Shown piece by piece: positions 8,530 to 16,502 of a DNA stretch of 64,000 bases. Numbering within the stretch: the first letter of the stretch is position 1; the number at the start of each line of letters is the position of its first letter. The position numbers and the translations under genes were made by a program. Source of the DNA: CAYFKJ01 sp964528595 (GTDB lineage Bacteria > Pseudomonadota > Alphaproteobacteria > UBA2966); NCBI GenBank assembly GCA_964528595.1, contig CAZGTM010000017.1:1-64000 (forward strand), given 5' to 3'. Under the pieces are notes generated by a model. That model saw nothing but the letters and a program-made list of their open reading frames with translations, was not told the origin of the DNA and ran no database searches.

Positions 8530-8829
8530 ATGGCACGACGCTGCGAATTGTCCGGCAAAGGCGTATTGACCGGCAACAACGTGAGCCACGCTCACAACAA
8601 ATCCCGCCGCCGTTATCTACCCAACGTGCAGAATACGGCGCTTTACAGCGAATCCCTGGAGCGCACCGTGCGTTTCAAGGTTTCGGCGCACGCCATCCGC
8701 TCGGTCGAACATGTCGGCGGTCTCGACGCCTATCTGCTCAAGGCCAAGGACGCCCAGCTTTCCGACGGCGCCCGGCGCGTCAAACGCCAGGTGGCGAAGA
8801 AGCTGGAAGCGGCGACCTCGGCCGCCTGA
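8530..8829 (+). CDS. rpmB: 50S ribosomal protein L28
   Basis: Large-subunit ribosomal protein bL28, 99 residues from the ATG at 8530. The opening MARRCELSGKGVLTGNNVSH and the following NKSRRRYLPN are the conserved L28 core; the remainder is the longer alpha-proteobacterial C-terminal extension rich in Lys and Ala. It is monocistronic in appearance, with a candidate terminator and a hairpin in front. The zinc-type Cys pairs seen in some L28 proteins are absent. Confidence 0.96.
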   Translation: MARRCELSGKGVLTGNNVSHAHNKSRRRYLPNVQNTALYSESLERTVRFKVSAHAIRSVEHVGGLDAYLLKAKDAQLSDGARRVKRQVAKKLEAATSAA

Positions 8830-8907
8830 TCCTGAAGCGGATACCGGTCCGCCTAACCGGACAGGAACAAGACGTAATTGATGATTGGACCTGACGGAGG
8901 CCCGGCT

Positions 8908-9450
8908 ATGACCCGTTCAGTATCCCTTGTGCGTGAGCTCTGGCTGCCCATAGCTGCGATGGTCGCCGTTATCGTCGTCTCCAATATCGCGGTGCAGATC
9001 CCGATCAATGACTGGCTGACCTGGGGCGCCTTTACCTATCCCGTCTCTTTTCTTGTCACCGACCTGACGAACCGCCGCTTCGGACCCGACCGGGCCCGCC
9101 GCGTCGTTTATGTCGGATTCGCCATTGCCGTGGTGGCCTCGATCTACTTTGCCGGTGCGCGCATCGCGGTGGCGTCGGGCAGCGCGTTCTTGTTTGCCCA
9201 GCTGCTGGACGTTACCGTCTTCGACCGTTTGCGTAATACGAGCTGGTGGCGCGCGCCGCTGATTTCATCGGCGCTGGCCTCGGCGCTGGATACGGCGCTC
9301 TTCTTCTCGCTTGCCTTTGCTTTCACCGGCTTGCCCTGGGTGACCTGGGCGCTGGGCGACCTGGCGGTCAAATGGGCCATGGCGGGGACCATGTTGATCC
9401 CGTTCCTGGCCCTGATGCGGCTGATCGCACCGGCGCCGGCCCGTACCTAA
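8908..9450 (+). CDS. yhhQ: Queuosine-precursor transporter (YhhQ/VUT family)
   Basis: Integral inner-membrane protein of the DUF165/VUT family, whose E. coli member YhhQ imports the queuosine precursors preQ0/preQ1. The start at 8908 has GGAGG 7 bases upstream; earlier in-frame starts (8878, 8881) lack this. The 180 residues contain about six hydrophobic segments with the family patterns FLVTDLTNRRFG after the second segment and DTALFFSLAF in the fifth. No queuosine biosynthesis gene is in the window, so the substrate is assigned by family only. Confidence 0.85.
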   Translation: MTRSVSLVRELWLPIAAMVAVIVVSNIAVQIPINDWLTWGAFTYPVSFLVTDLTNRRFGPDRARRVVYVGFAIAVVASIYFAGARIAVASGSAFLFAQLLDVTVFDRLRNTSWWRAPLISSALASALDTALFFSLAFAFTGLPWVTWALGDLAVKWAMAGTMLIPFLALMRLIAPAPART

Positions 9451-9454
9451 ACCT

Positions 9455-10408
9455 CTATTGCGTTAAGGCCGCCCGGACGGCGGCGGCGACTTCTTCGGTC
9501 GCGGTCCGGGCTTCGTCGATCACCTTGCCCATGGTGACGAAGCCGTGGATCTGGCCCTCGTAGCAACTGTAGGCGGCGTCGACGCCGGCGGCGTTGAGCA
9601 GGTCGGCGTAGGCCCTGCCTTCGTCACGCAGCGGATCGTAGCCGGCGGTCAGGATCAGAGCGGGGGGAAGGGCTGACAGATCATCATGCAGGGCGGGTGA
9701 GACGCGCCAGTCCGTGCGCTGGTCGGCGCTCTCCAAGTATTGCGCCTGGAACCAGCGCTGACCTTTGGCGGTCAGCATATGGCCTTCGCCGAACTCCGCG
9801 TGCGAGGGCGTGGCACAGTGCAGATCGGTGGCGGGATAGATCAAGGCCTGAAAAGCGATTTCCGGCCCGTCACCGTCACGCGCCATGATGGAGACGACGG
9901 CGGCCAGGTTGCCGCCAGCCGAATCACCGCAAACGGCAAGGCGCGAGGCGTCGACGGCGCGTCCGCCCGCGCCGTCCGCAACCCAGCGGGTCACGGCCAT
10001 GCAGTCGTCGACGGCGGCCGGGAACTTGTGTTCCGGCCCCATGCGGTAATCGACCGAGAAGACGGCGAAGCCGCCGGCATTGGTCAGCCAGCGGCAAACG
10101 ACGTCATGGGTGTCGGGATCGCCGATGACCCAGCCGCCGCCGTGGAAGAACACCAGGGCAGGCAGCTTATCCGCTTCCGCGGAAACTTGGGGCCGGTAAT
10201 AGCGCACCGGCACATCGCCGGCCTCGGTTTCGACGGAGAAGTCCTGCGACAGCGCGATCTCCGGCGGTTCCGGCGACAGGGCGCCCCGGCTGTCGCGGTA
10301 AAACGCCCGGGCTTCAACCGGTGACATCTCCTCCAGGGGCGGGCGGCCCTCGGCCTCCGCCTGTTCGATCAGTTCAAGCACCAGCTTGGCGCCGGGATGC
10401 AGGGTCAC
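9455..10408 (-). CDS. Alpha/beta hydrolase, hormone-sensitive-lipase type esterase
   Basis: 317-residue carboxylesterase of the HSL/family IV group. The oxyanion motif HGGGW is at 89-93 and the nucleophile elbow GDSAGG at 161-166 (Ser163). The acid AGYDPLRDEG and the catalytic His in GQIHGF complete the triad near the C-terminus. No signal peptide is visible, so it is cytoplasmic. It begins 16 bases downstream of cobT on the same strand and may be read from the cobS-cobT transcript, although an esterase has no evident part in cobalamin synthesis. Confidence 0.88.
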   Translation of the reverse strand: MTLHPGAKLVLELIEQAEAEGRPPLEEMSPVEARAFYRDSRGALSPEPPEIALSQDFSVETEAGDVPVRYYRPQVSAEADKLPALVFFHGGGWVIGDPDTHDVVCRWLTNAGGFAVFSVDYRMGPEHKFPAAVDDCMAVTRWVADGAGGRAVDASRLAVCGDSAGGNLAAVVSIMARDGDGPEIAFQALIYPATDLHCATPSHAEFGEGHMLTAKGQRWFQAQYLESADQRTDWRVSPALHDDLSALPPALILTAGYDPLRDEGRAYADLLNAAGVDAAYSCYEGQIHGFVTMGKVIDEARTATEEVAAAVRAALTQ

Positions 10409-10424
10409 GGACGCGCCTCCTCGG

Positions 10425-12284
10425 TCAGTGCATGCCGCGCCGGGTGGTGGGCAGGCGGCTCAAGGGGTCGTCATCGAACAGTTCGGCCAGTTTCTCCAGC
10501 ATCACGCCGCCCAACTGCTCGGCATCGACGATGGTTACGGCGCGGCGATAGTAACGCGTCACGTCATGGCCGATGCCGATGGCGACGAGGTCGACGGGCG
10601 AGCGCGCCTCGACCCATTGGATGACTTGCCTGAGATGACGGTCGAGATAGTTGCCGGGGTTGACCGACAAGGTCGAGTCGTCGACCGGCGCACCGTCGGA
10701 GATGACCATCAGGATGCGGCGTTCTTCCTGGCGCGCCAACAGCCGGGCGTGGGCCCAGAGCAGCGCCTCGCCGTCGATGTTCTCCTTCAACAACCCCTCG
10801 CGCAGCATCAGGCCGAGGTTCTTGCGCGCGCGCCGCCAGGGCTCGTCCGCCGACTTGTAGATGATGTGCCTGAGATCGTTGAGGCGGCCCGGGTTGGGCG
10901 GCTTGCCGTCGGCCAGCCATTTCTCGCGCGACTGGCCGCCTTTCCAGGCGCGCGTGGTGAAGCCGAGAATTTCGACGCGCACCGAACAACGCTCCAGCGT
11001 GCGCGCCAGAATGTCGGCGCACATGGCGGCGACGCTGATCGGCCGGCCGCGCATGGAGCCCGAATTGTCCAACAACAACGTCACCACGGTGTCGCGGAAG
11101 TCGGTTTCGCTCTCGCGCTTGAAGCTCAGGGGGTTTTCCGGGTTGGTCACGACGCGCGACAAGCGGCCGGCGTCGAGGATGCCCTCTTCGAGGTCGAACT
11201 CCCAGGACCGCGTCTGCTTCGCAAGCAGGCGGCGCTGCAGCCGGTTGGCCAGCTTGCCCACCATGCCCTGCAAGTGATGGAGCTGCTGGTCGAGGTGGGC
11301 CCTGAGCCGCGTCAGTTCCTCGTCGTCGCAAAGCTCGGGGGCTTTGATGATTTCGTCGAAGGCCGCGGTGTAGGGGCGGTAGGGCTTTTCGCTGGGGTCG
11401 TTGAGCGGCAGGTCGTCCGGCCACCACGGCTGTTCGCTGCGGCCCGGCTCGTCGTCACCGGCCGCTTCGGCCTGATCCTGGCCGATTTCGCCGTCGGCCT
11501 CGATGCCGGCCTCGCTTTCGCCCTCGGCGGTTTCCTGGGTGTCTGATTCGGATTGTTCAGGACCTTCGGCGGCGTCGCCCTCGTCCGAGGCTTCCTGCTC
11601 GGTGGCGCCGTCGTCCTCGCCGGCGGATTCGTCGTCCATCTCCTCGCCGTCCCATTCGTCAGCGAGGTCCAAATCGGCGATCAATTGTCGGGCGCAGCGG
11701 GCAAAGGCTGTCTGGTCATTGATGTTGTCCGCCAGATCGGCCAGGTCGCCGGCCGCCTTGTCGAGCACCATGGGCTTCCACATCTCGACCACGGCTTTGG
11801 CCGAGGCCGGGGGCGGGCGGCCCGTCAGGCGTTCCCGCACGATCATGCGCAGGGCGTCGGCCAGGGGCGCGTCGGCCTTGTCCTTGACGGCGTCGAAACC
11901 ATGGTTGACGCAGTGATCCTCAAGGGCGGCGTCGAGGTTCTGGGCAATGCCCTTCATGCGCTTGGTGCCGATCGCCTCGACCCGGGCCAGTTCGACGGCG
12001 TCGAACACGGCCCGCGCGTCAGCGCCCGGCGGTGTGGCGTGGGCGTGCGTGGCGGTGTCGTGATAGCGCAGCTTCAGGGCGATGCTGTCGGCGGTGCCCC
12101 GGATATTGGCCACCTCTCCGGGCCTGAGATCGCGCGAGGGCAGCGGCAGGCGCGCCGTGTCGCCCGCCGTGCCGGGCGGATCGGAGGAATAGCTGACCTC
12201 CAGCTCACGCCGGCCCGAAATGGCGCGCACGGTCGCGGCAACCGCCTGCTTGAACGGATCGGTGGGGTTATCGTTGCTGGCCAC
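10425..12284 (-). CDS. cobT: Aerobic cobaltochelatase subunit CobT
   Basis: Large chaperone-like subunit of the aerobic CobN-CobS-CobT complex that inserts cobalt into hydrogenobyrinate a,c-diamide. The 619 residues show the CobT layout: an N-terminal helical domain with DALRMIVRERLTG, a strongly acidic Glu/Asp-rich linker (about residues 205-290), and a C-terminal von Willebrand factor A domain whose metal-ion site is DNSGS at 406-410. It follows cobS by 23 bases. The catalytic subunit gene cobN is not in the window, as is common in alphaproteobacteria where it lies elsewhere. Confidence 0.96.
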   Translation of the reverse strand: MASNDNPTDPFKQAVAATVRAISGRRELEVSYSSDPPGTAGDTARLPLPSRDLRPGEVANIRGTADSIALKLRYHDTATHAHATPPGADARAVFDAVELARVEAIGTKRMKGIAQNLDAALEDHCVNHGFDAVKDKADAPLADALRMIVRERLTGRPPPASAKAVVEMWKPMVLDKAAGDLADLADNINDQTAFARCARQLIADLDLADEWDGEEMDDESAGEDDGATEQEASDEGDAAEGPEQSESDTQETAEGESEAGIEADGEIGQDQAEAAGDDEPGRSEQPWWPDDLPLNDPSEKPYRPYTAAFDEIIKAPELCDDEELTRLRAHLDQQLHHLQGMVGKLANRLQRRLLAKQTRSWEFDLEEGILDAGRLSRVVTNPENPLSFKRESETDFRDTVVTLLLDNSGSMRGRPISVAAMCADILARTLERCSVRVEILGFTTRAWKGGQSREKWLADGKPPNPGRLNDLRHIIYKSADEPWRRARKNLGLMLREGLLKENIDGEALLWAHARLLARQEERRILMVISDGAPVDDSTLSVNPGNYLDRHLRQVIQWVEARSPVDLVAIGIGHDVTRYYRRAVTIVDAEQLGGVMLEKLAELFDDDPLSRLPTTRRGMH

Positions 12285-12307
12285 GAGTTGCCGCTTCCCG
12301 CTGCGGT

Positions 12308-13312
12308 CTAGTTCAGCGTGACCGTTGCGGAACTCTCCGGCAGTTCCTCGCCGATGGCGCGCTGATAATATTCCGCCACCGTGGCCCGTTCGATCTCATC
12401 GCACTTGTTGAGGAAGGTCAGGCGGAAGGCAAAGGCGATGTCGTCGAAAATCTTGGCGTTTTCGGCCCAGGTGATGACCGTCCGGGGCGACATGACGGTG
12501 GAGATGTCGCCGTTGACGAAACCCTGCCGGGTCAGCTCGGCGACGTTGACCATGTTGGAGATCAACTTTTGTCCCTCGGGGTTGTCGTAAGTCGGCGATT
12601 TGGCCAGTACGATGTTGGCTTCTTCGTCGTGCGGCAGGTAATTGAGCGTCGAGACGATCGACCAGCGGTCCATCTGGCCCTGGTTGATCTGCTGCGTGCC
12701 GTGGTAGAGGCCGGTGGTGTCGCCCAATCCCACCGTGTTGGTGGTGGAAAACAGCCGGAACGCCGAATGGGGCCGGATAACCTTGTTCTGGTCCAGCAGC
12801 GTCAGACGCCCCTCGGCTTCCAGGACGCGCTGAATGACGAACATCACGTCGGCCCGGCCGGCGTCGTACTCGTCGAAGCAAAGGGCCGTCGGAGACTGCA
12901 GCGCCCAAGGCAGGATGCCCTCGCGGAACTCGGTGACCTGCTTGCCGTCGCGCAGCACGATGGCGTCCTTGCCGATCAGATCGATGCGGCTGATGTGGCT
13001 GTCCAGGTTGACGCGGACGCAGGGCCAGTTGAGCCTTGCCGCCACCTGTTCGATGTGGGTCGACTTGCCGGTGCCGTGATAACCCTGGATCATTACCCGC
13101 CGGTTATGAGCGAAGCCGGCCAGGATCGCCAACGTCGTGTCGTGGTCGAAGCGGTAGCTTTCGTCAACATCCGGGACGTGGCCCGACGGCTGCGAAAAAG
13201 CCGGAACTTCAAAATCGGTGTCGATACCGAACGCCTGGCGGACGGATACCGTGATATCGGGCGTGCCGGTGGGGTGATCCATTGCGTCCACGGCGGTCGA
13301 TTGCTCAGTCAT
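12308..13312 (-). CDS. cobS: Aerobic cobaltochelatase subunit CobS (AAA+ ATPase)
   Basis: AAA+ MoxR-like ATPase of the aerobic cobaltochelatase; forms a ring with CobT that drives cobalt insertion by CobN. 334 residues. Walker A GYHGTGKS is at 77-84, Walker B in ALCFDEYDAG, sensor 1 in LFSTTNTVGLGDTTGLYHG. The N-terminal sentence with DVDESYRFDHDTTLAILAGF is typical of CobS rather than generic MoxR proteins. It is the first gene of cobS-cobT; the 5' side faces the J-domain gene, also on this strand. Confidence 0.97.
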   Translation of the reverse strand: MTEQSTAVDAMDHPTGTPDITVSVRQAFGIDTDFEVPAFSQPSGHVPDVDESYRFDHDTTLAILAGFAHNRRVMIQGYHGTGKSTHIEQVAARLNWPCVRVNLDSHISRIDLIGKDAIVLRDGKQVTEFREGILPWALQSPTALCFDEYDAGRADVMFVIQRVLEAEGRLTLLDQNKVIRPHSAFRLFSTTNTVGLGDTTGLYHGTQQINQGQMDRWSIVSTLNYLPHDEEANIVLAKSPTYDNPEGQKLISNMVNVAELTRQGFVNGDISTVMSPRTVITWAENAKIFDDIAFAFRLTFLNKCDEIERATVAEYYQRAIGEELPESSATVTLN

Positions 13313-13399
13313 TTTTTCTCAATTCCTGGAATTGCGGTGGGTGGCGGCAACATAAGCGCGCTGAGGCGATAGCTCAAGAACTAGAATGTCTCGCAAGCC

Positions 13400-13963
13400 T
13401 CAACTGTAGCCGCAGTTCATGAGGTAGGTATAGGCGCTGTTGACGGCTTTGAAGCGGTCACCCGCCTTGTCGTCGCCACCGTTTAAGTCGGGATGGTACT
13501 TCTTTGCAAGCTCTTTATAGCGCGTTTTGATTTCGTCGAGGCTGGCGCGCGGGCTGAGATTGAGCTCGGCCAGCGATTCGCGTTCCTGCGGCGGCAGCTG
13601 GCGCACGGCCGTTTCGGCGTTGGCCTCGGCGTTGATCTTGAAGCCGGCGGCGTCGAACACGCCGAGATCGTCGCGGATCGTCTCGCCATCGGCGGCCGCG
13701 CCGTTCAGTCCGAGACGCCAGGTCGGGCGATGGCCCGTGACGTCCGAGCGTTGAAAATGCTCAACCTCATCGTCTGACATCTGTTCAAAGAAGTTCCAGG
13801 CCTTGTTGTAGTCACGCACGTGGTCGAGGCAAAACCAGTAATACTCCGTCAGGTTCGACGGCGAAATCGGCGCCCGGTAGGCGCCGTCATCCCGGCAATC
13901 GGGATGATCGCAGCGTCGAACGGCGGCCTCTTCCGCGGCCCTCTGGAACTGGTTTCGAGTCAT
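13400..13963 (-). CDS. J-domain (DnaJ-like) protein of the cobS-linked family
   Basis: 187-residue co-chaperone-like protein. The N-terminal half has a Cys-containing module (Cys18 and Cys23 in CDHPDC, then YYWFCLDHVRDYN and HRPTWRLG) typical of the alpha-proteobacterial protein found beside cobS. The C-terminal half is a J domain with the essential HPD at 157-159, so it should stimulate a DnaK-type ATPase. The reading frame stays open upstream to 14245, but the start at 13963 is preferred because the extension would run through the hairpin at 14065-14094 and does not resemble the family. No Shine-Dalgarno is obvious. Confidence 0.85.
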   Translation of the reverse strand: MTRNQFQRAAEEAAVRRCDHPDCRDDGAYRAPISPSNLTEYYWFCLDHVRDYNKAWNFFEQMSDDEVEHFQRSDVTGHRPTWRLGLNGAAADGETIRDDLGVFDAAGFKINAEANAETAVRQLPPQERESLAELNLSPRASLDEIKTRYKELAKKYHPDLNGGDDKAGDRFKAVNSAYTYLMNCGYS

Positions 13964-14064
13964 ATGGAAATTATGGGGAATCCGCCGGTTCAGTTCAAGC
14001 ACGCGAAGGAGTTGACCGGGCTGATTCGGCGCCTGCAGGGGAAATGGCCGGGTTCGCACAAATA

Positions 14065-14094
14065 ACAGCGGCCCGGTGGGTGCCGGACCGCTGT
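14065..14094 (-). terminator. Candidate terminator of the XRE regulator gene
   Basis: Stem ACAGCGG-C-CCGG paired with CCGG-A-CCGCTGT, about 11 pairs with a single mismatch and a 6-nt loop. On the reverse strand it lies 58 bases after the XRE stop and is followed by a T-rich TTATTTG. It separates the XRE gene from the J-domain gene. Confidence 0.5.
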
Positions 14095-14151
14095 GGGGAG
14101 GGGCGGCGGAAAGCGATGCAAATCCGCCGCCGCGGGGGTAAATTTGCCGGT

Positions 14152-14565
14152 TTATTCCTCGACCAGCGCCCGGGCCAATGAGCTCAGCGCTTTTTGGTGA
14201 CGCTCGTTGGTGATCTGGCCGAAATTCCGAGCGAGTTCGAGGCACATTCTCTGCCGCGGCGGAACCGTAAACTCGTCGGCGCTTTCGACGCCCTCGTAGA
14301 AATATCCGACGTTTACATCCAGCGCCCTGGAAATATCGTACAGGCGGCCGGCCGACACGCGGTTGATACCGCGTTCATACTTATGCGCCTGCTGATAGGT
14401 CACCCCGATGAGGTCCGCCATTTGTTGCTGGGTCAGGCCAAGCATTGTGCGTCGTTCGCGTATGCGTTGACCGACAAAGGCATCAATTTCACGTGCCCGG
14501 CTGTGTCGACGGGGAGTTTCCTCAGCATCCGGTTCATAATCAGCGTGCGCCACCATTGCCGTCAT
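14152..14565 (-). CDS. XRE-family helix-turn-helix transcriptional regulator
   Basis: 137-residue DNA-binding protein of the widespread alpha-proteobacterial XRE type. The helix-turn-helix occupies about residues 30-88, with VGQRIRERRTMLGLTQQQMA, then VTYQQAHKYERGINRVSAGR, the recognition-helix region. The C-terminal helical part probably mediates dimerisation. Its upstream region to bolA is AT-rich and holds inverted repeats that could be its operators, so autoregulation is a reasonable inference. The ATG at 14565 is taken; another ATG lies three codons in. Confidence 0.88.
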   Translation of the reverse strand: MTAMVAHADYEPDAEETPRRHSRAREIDAFVGQRIRERRTMLGLTQQQMADLIGVTYQQAHKYERGINRVSAGRLYDISRALDVNVGYFYEGVESADEFTVPPRQRMCLELARNFGQITNERHQKALSSLARALVEE

Positions 14566-14591
14566 AACAGTTCACCCATTCAAATCCTTGC

Positions 14592-14620
14592 AATTATCAG
14601 ACAACGTAGCTGAGATAATT
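14592..14620. promoter_or_regulatory. Inverted repeat just upstream of the XRE regulator gene
   Basis: AATTATC (14592-14598) and GATAATT (14614-14620) form a 7-bp inverted repeat with a 15-bp spacer, 27 bases upstream of the XRE start. Nearby TCGCAA occurs twice. The position is suited to an autoregulatory operator. Confidence 0.35.
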
Positions 14621-14712
14621 ATAAATCGCAAGTGAAACTTATTCGCAATATAATTTGTATTTCTCAGTGACTTATGCGGTAGGTGAATTCCAATAATGGT
14701 GATTGCGGTTAA

Positions 14713-14737
14713 TTATCCGACTAAATTAGTCGGATAA
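14713..14737. promoter_or_regulatory. 25-bp perfect palindrome between the XRE gene and bolA
   Basis: TTATCCGACTAA-A-TTAGTCGGATAA, two 12-bp arms around a single central base. It is flanked by AT-rich sequence and lies 115 bases before bolA and 148 bases before the divergent XRE gene. No T-run follows on either strand, so an operator is more likely than a terminator. A TTGACA (14779-14784) lies between it and bolA with only a weak -10 (CATCTT) 17 bases on. Confidence 0.5.
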
Positions 14738-14852
14738 AAAATTGCCGTAGCAGCAATAGTTAGCCGATTCCAACCCGGTTGACAGCGCCCCGGGGTGCGA
14801 TCATCTTTCTCCGTCACAGACGACATCATCAAAAACCAGAAAGTTAGAATTC

Positions 14853-15140
14853 ATGAGCGAACAAGCAACGATGGCGGAGCGTATAGAGCGTAAGCTGACT
14901 GACGCGCTGACGCCCGAAAGCCTTGAAGTCGTTGACGAATCCGCTCTGCATGCGGGACATGCCGGTGCCCGCCCCGGTGGACAGACCCACTTCCGCGTCA
15001 AAATCGTGTCTCAGGATTTTGAGGGACAGTCGCGGATAAACCGTCAAAAATCGGTTTATCGGATCCTGGCCGACGAAATGTCGGACAGCATACATGCCCT
15101 GGCGTTGACAACGCTGACGCCCGGCGAAGATTCTGTGTAA
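14853..15140 (+). CDS. bolA: BolA family protein
   Basis: 95-residue BolA/IbaG-type protein; family members bind monothiol glutaredoxins and 2Fe-2S clusters and affect morphology and iron homeostasis. Visible features: MAERIERKLTDAL at the N-terminus, then LEVVDESALHAGHAG with the conserved His residues, the THFRVKIVS strand, and the RINRQKSVYRILADEM helix that contains the family's (S/N)RxxRHR-like segment. The start at 14853 is preferred, though the Met at 14871 is also possible. In related genomes a bolA gene commonly lies with the J-domain and cobS genes; here an XRE gene separates them. Confidence 0.9.
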   Translation: MSEQATMAERIERKLTDALTPESLEVVDESALHAGHAGARPGGQTHFRVKIVSQDFEGQSRINRQKSVYRILADEMSDSIHALALTTLTPGEDSV

Positions 15141-15212
15141 TCGCTCGATCGCTAGATTTTTTTACGCATGATTGCTAAAACCAACTTTCACTCAAAAAGA
15201 AATTGAACAATA

Positions 15213-15263
15213 ATCACAACTGAAAATGGCAATTTTAGAAATTTTGCCGTATTAGGTTGTGAT
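15213..15263. promoter_or_regulatory. 51-bp two-tier palindrome between bolA and the ribbon-helix-helix gene
   Basis: Outer arms ATCACAAC (15213-15220) and GTTGTGAT (15256-15263) and inner arms GGCAA (15228-15232) and TTGCC (15244-15248) share the same centre (15238), with exactly 7 bases between tiers on each side, several of which also pair. It is 73 bases after the bolA stop and 70 bases before the ribbon-helix-helix gene. It could be an operator for a tetrameric regulator or a cruciform/terminator structure. Confidence 0.5.
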
Positions 15264-15333
15264 CGCCGTCATTATCTGCCAAGTCCGGTTTATCTGGCAG
15301 GGCCATGAGGGCTGCAGCAATTTTTTTGAGGGA

Positions 15334-15612
15334 ATGGTTTCTTTGGGTTCAACAAAAAGCCGCAACGTCAGGATCGATGGCCGCCGCACCAGCGTGAGGC
15401 TTGAGGACGCTGAGTGGGAAGCTCTGGCTGAAATATGCGCCGCCGAGAGTATGACCATGAGGCAAATATGTACGGAAGTTGACCGCAAGCGGCCGCAGGG
15501 GGCTTTCACGTCCGGCCTGCGTGTCTTCATCCTGAATTATTTTCGCTTGAAGGCGAAATCGACGAGGCGGAGGTCTGGTCCCATGGGCATCGACCAGATC
15601 TGGTCGGTATAG
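15334..15612 (+). CDS. Ribbon-helix-helix domain protein
   Basis: 92-residue protein with the ribbon-helix-helix fold used by small alpha-proteobacterial aryl-sulfate-sulfotransferase-linked/RHH-4 proteins: beta strand SRNVRIDGRRTSVRLEDAEW, helix ALAEICAAESMTMRQICTEV, then FTSGLRVFILNYFR. Probably DNA-binding as a dimer; target unknown. The start is uncertain: the ATG at 15334 has GAGGG almost touching it, while a TTG at 15343 has better spacing. A large palindrome lies upstream and could be its own site. Confidence 0.75.
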   Translation: MVSLGSTKSRNVRIDGRRTSVRLEDAEWEALAEICAAESMTMRQICTEVDRKRPQGAFTSGLRVFILNYFRLKAKSTRRRSGPMGIDQIWSV

Positions 15613-15626
15613 ATGAGCCTGCGGGT

Positions 15627-16502
15627 CTAGAGGACCAAAAGCAGTAGCAGCGGCAAGGTCGCAAATGACAGCGTCGTGGAGACGACGACCATTCCGGCAA
15701 CGTCCGCGGCCGAATTGTCATAGCGCTGGGCAAACAGGTAGTTGAATACGGCGACGGGCATGGATGATTGCAGGATCATGATGCCGCGTTCCATGCCCTC
15801 AAGGCCAAACAGGTCGGCTACGGCCATGCCGACCGCTATGCCCATGCCTAGCCGCAACAGCGAAAACACGACGGCCCGCGTGGCATTGGCGACCTTGAGT
15901 TGGGCCAATGACACGCCCAACGTGATCAGAATCAGCGGGATCGTAAGGCCGCCGACCAAGTGTGTCGTATTGCCAAGCCATCTCGGCACCTCGACTTCCC
16001 ATGTCATGAACGCCAGCGCGGCCAGCACGGCATAGATCAGCGGTGTGCGCAGCAGCAGGCCAGGCGAGCCGCTGCCGGAACTGATCCAAACGCCCAGCGT
16101 AAAATTGCTGACGGAGGTTATCGTGAAGTAGGCGATGCCCAGGGCGAGACCGACGTCGCCGAAGGCGAACAGGCAAAGCGGCAGGCCCATGTTCCCCGCG
16201 TTGGGAAAAATAAGTGAGGGCAGATATGGCCGGAAGGGCAATCGCGCGACCACCAGGACGATACAGGAAACAATAATGAATCCGACCAAGGCGACCACCG
16301 CGGCGCCCGCCATCTGGCTGAATGCAGCGGCCTCGAGGGGCGTTCCGGTCAGGGTTGCGAAAACCAGGCAGGGCGTGCCGATATAGTACGTCAGGGTGGT
16401 GACGAATTCGGTATCCCAGGCCCGTTTCGACTTTGCCCAGGCGAAGCCCAACCCGGCGCAAACGAAAATCGGCGCCACGATGGCGAACAACTCGCCGATC
16501 AC
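15627..16502 (-). CDS. AEC family (auxin efflux carrier-type) transporter
   Basis: 291-residue inner-membrane permease with about ten hydrophobic segments in the two-fold AEC arrangement. The first repeat begins LFAIVAPIFVCAGLGF, with TYYIGTPCLVFATL; the second contains LTIPLILITLGVSLA and ends in the family pattern with QSSMPVAVFNYLFAQRY near the C-terminus. Members export or exchange organic acids such as malate; the substrate here is unknown. Its start overlaps the stop of the CorB-like gene by four bases, so the two are translationally coupled. Confidence 0.85.
   Translation of the reverse strand: MIGELFAIVAPIFVCAGLGFAWAKSKRAWDTEFVTTLTYYIGTPCLVFATLTGTPLEAAAFSQMAGAAVVALVGFIIVSCIVLVVARLPFRPYLPSLIFPNAGNMGLPLCLFAFGDVGLALGIAYFTITSVSNFTLGVWISSGSGSPGLLLRTPLIYAVLAALAFMTWEVEVPRWLGNTTHLVGGLTIPLILITLGVSLAQLKVANATRAVVFSLLRLGMGIAVGMAVADLFGLEGMERGIMILQSSMPVAVFNYLFAQRYDNSAADVAGMVVVSTTLSFATLPLLLLLVL

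Noticed and set aside
8830..8907. Possible preQ1 riboswitch before the queuosine-precursor transporter
   Set aside because: There is a GCGGA/TCCGC stem near 8838-8853, but I could not match the preQ1 aptamer consensus, and the region is short.
13964..14245. N-terminal extension of the J-domain gene
   Set aside because: The extension runs through a strong hairpin at 14065-14094 that probably ends the XRE transcript, and its Pro/Arg-rich residues do not look like the family.
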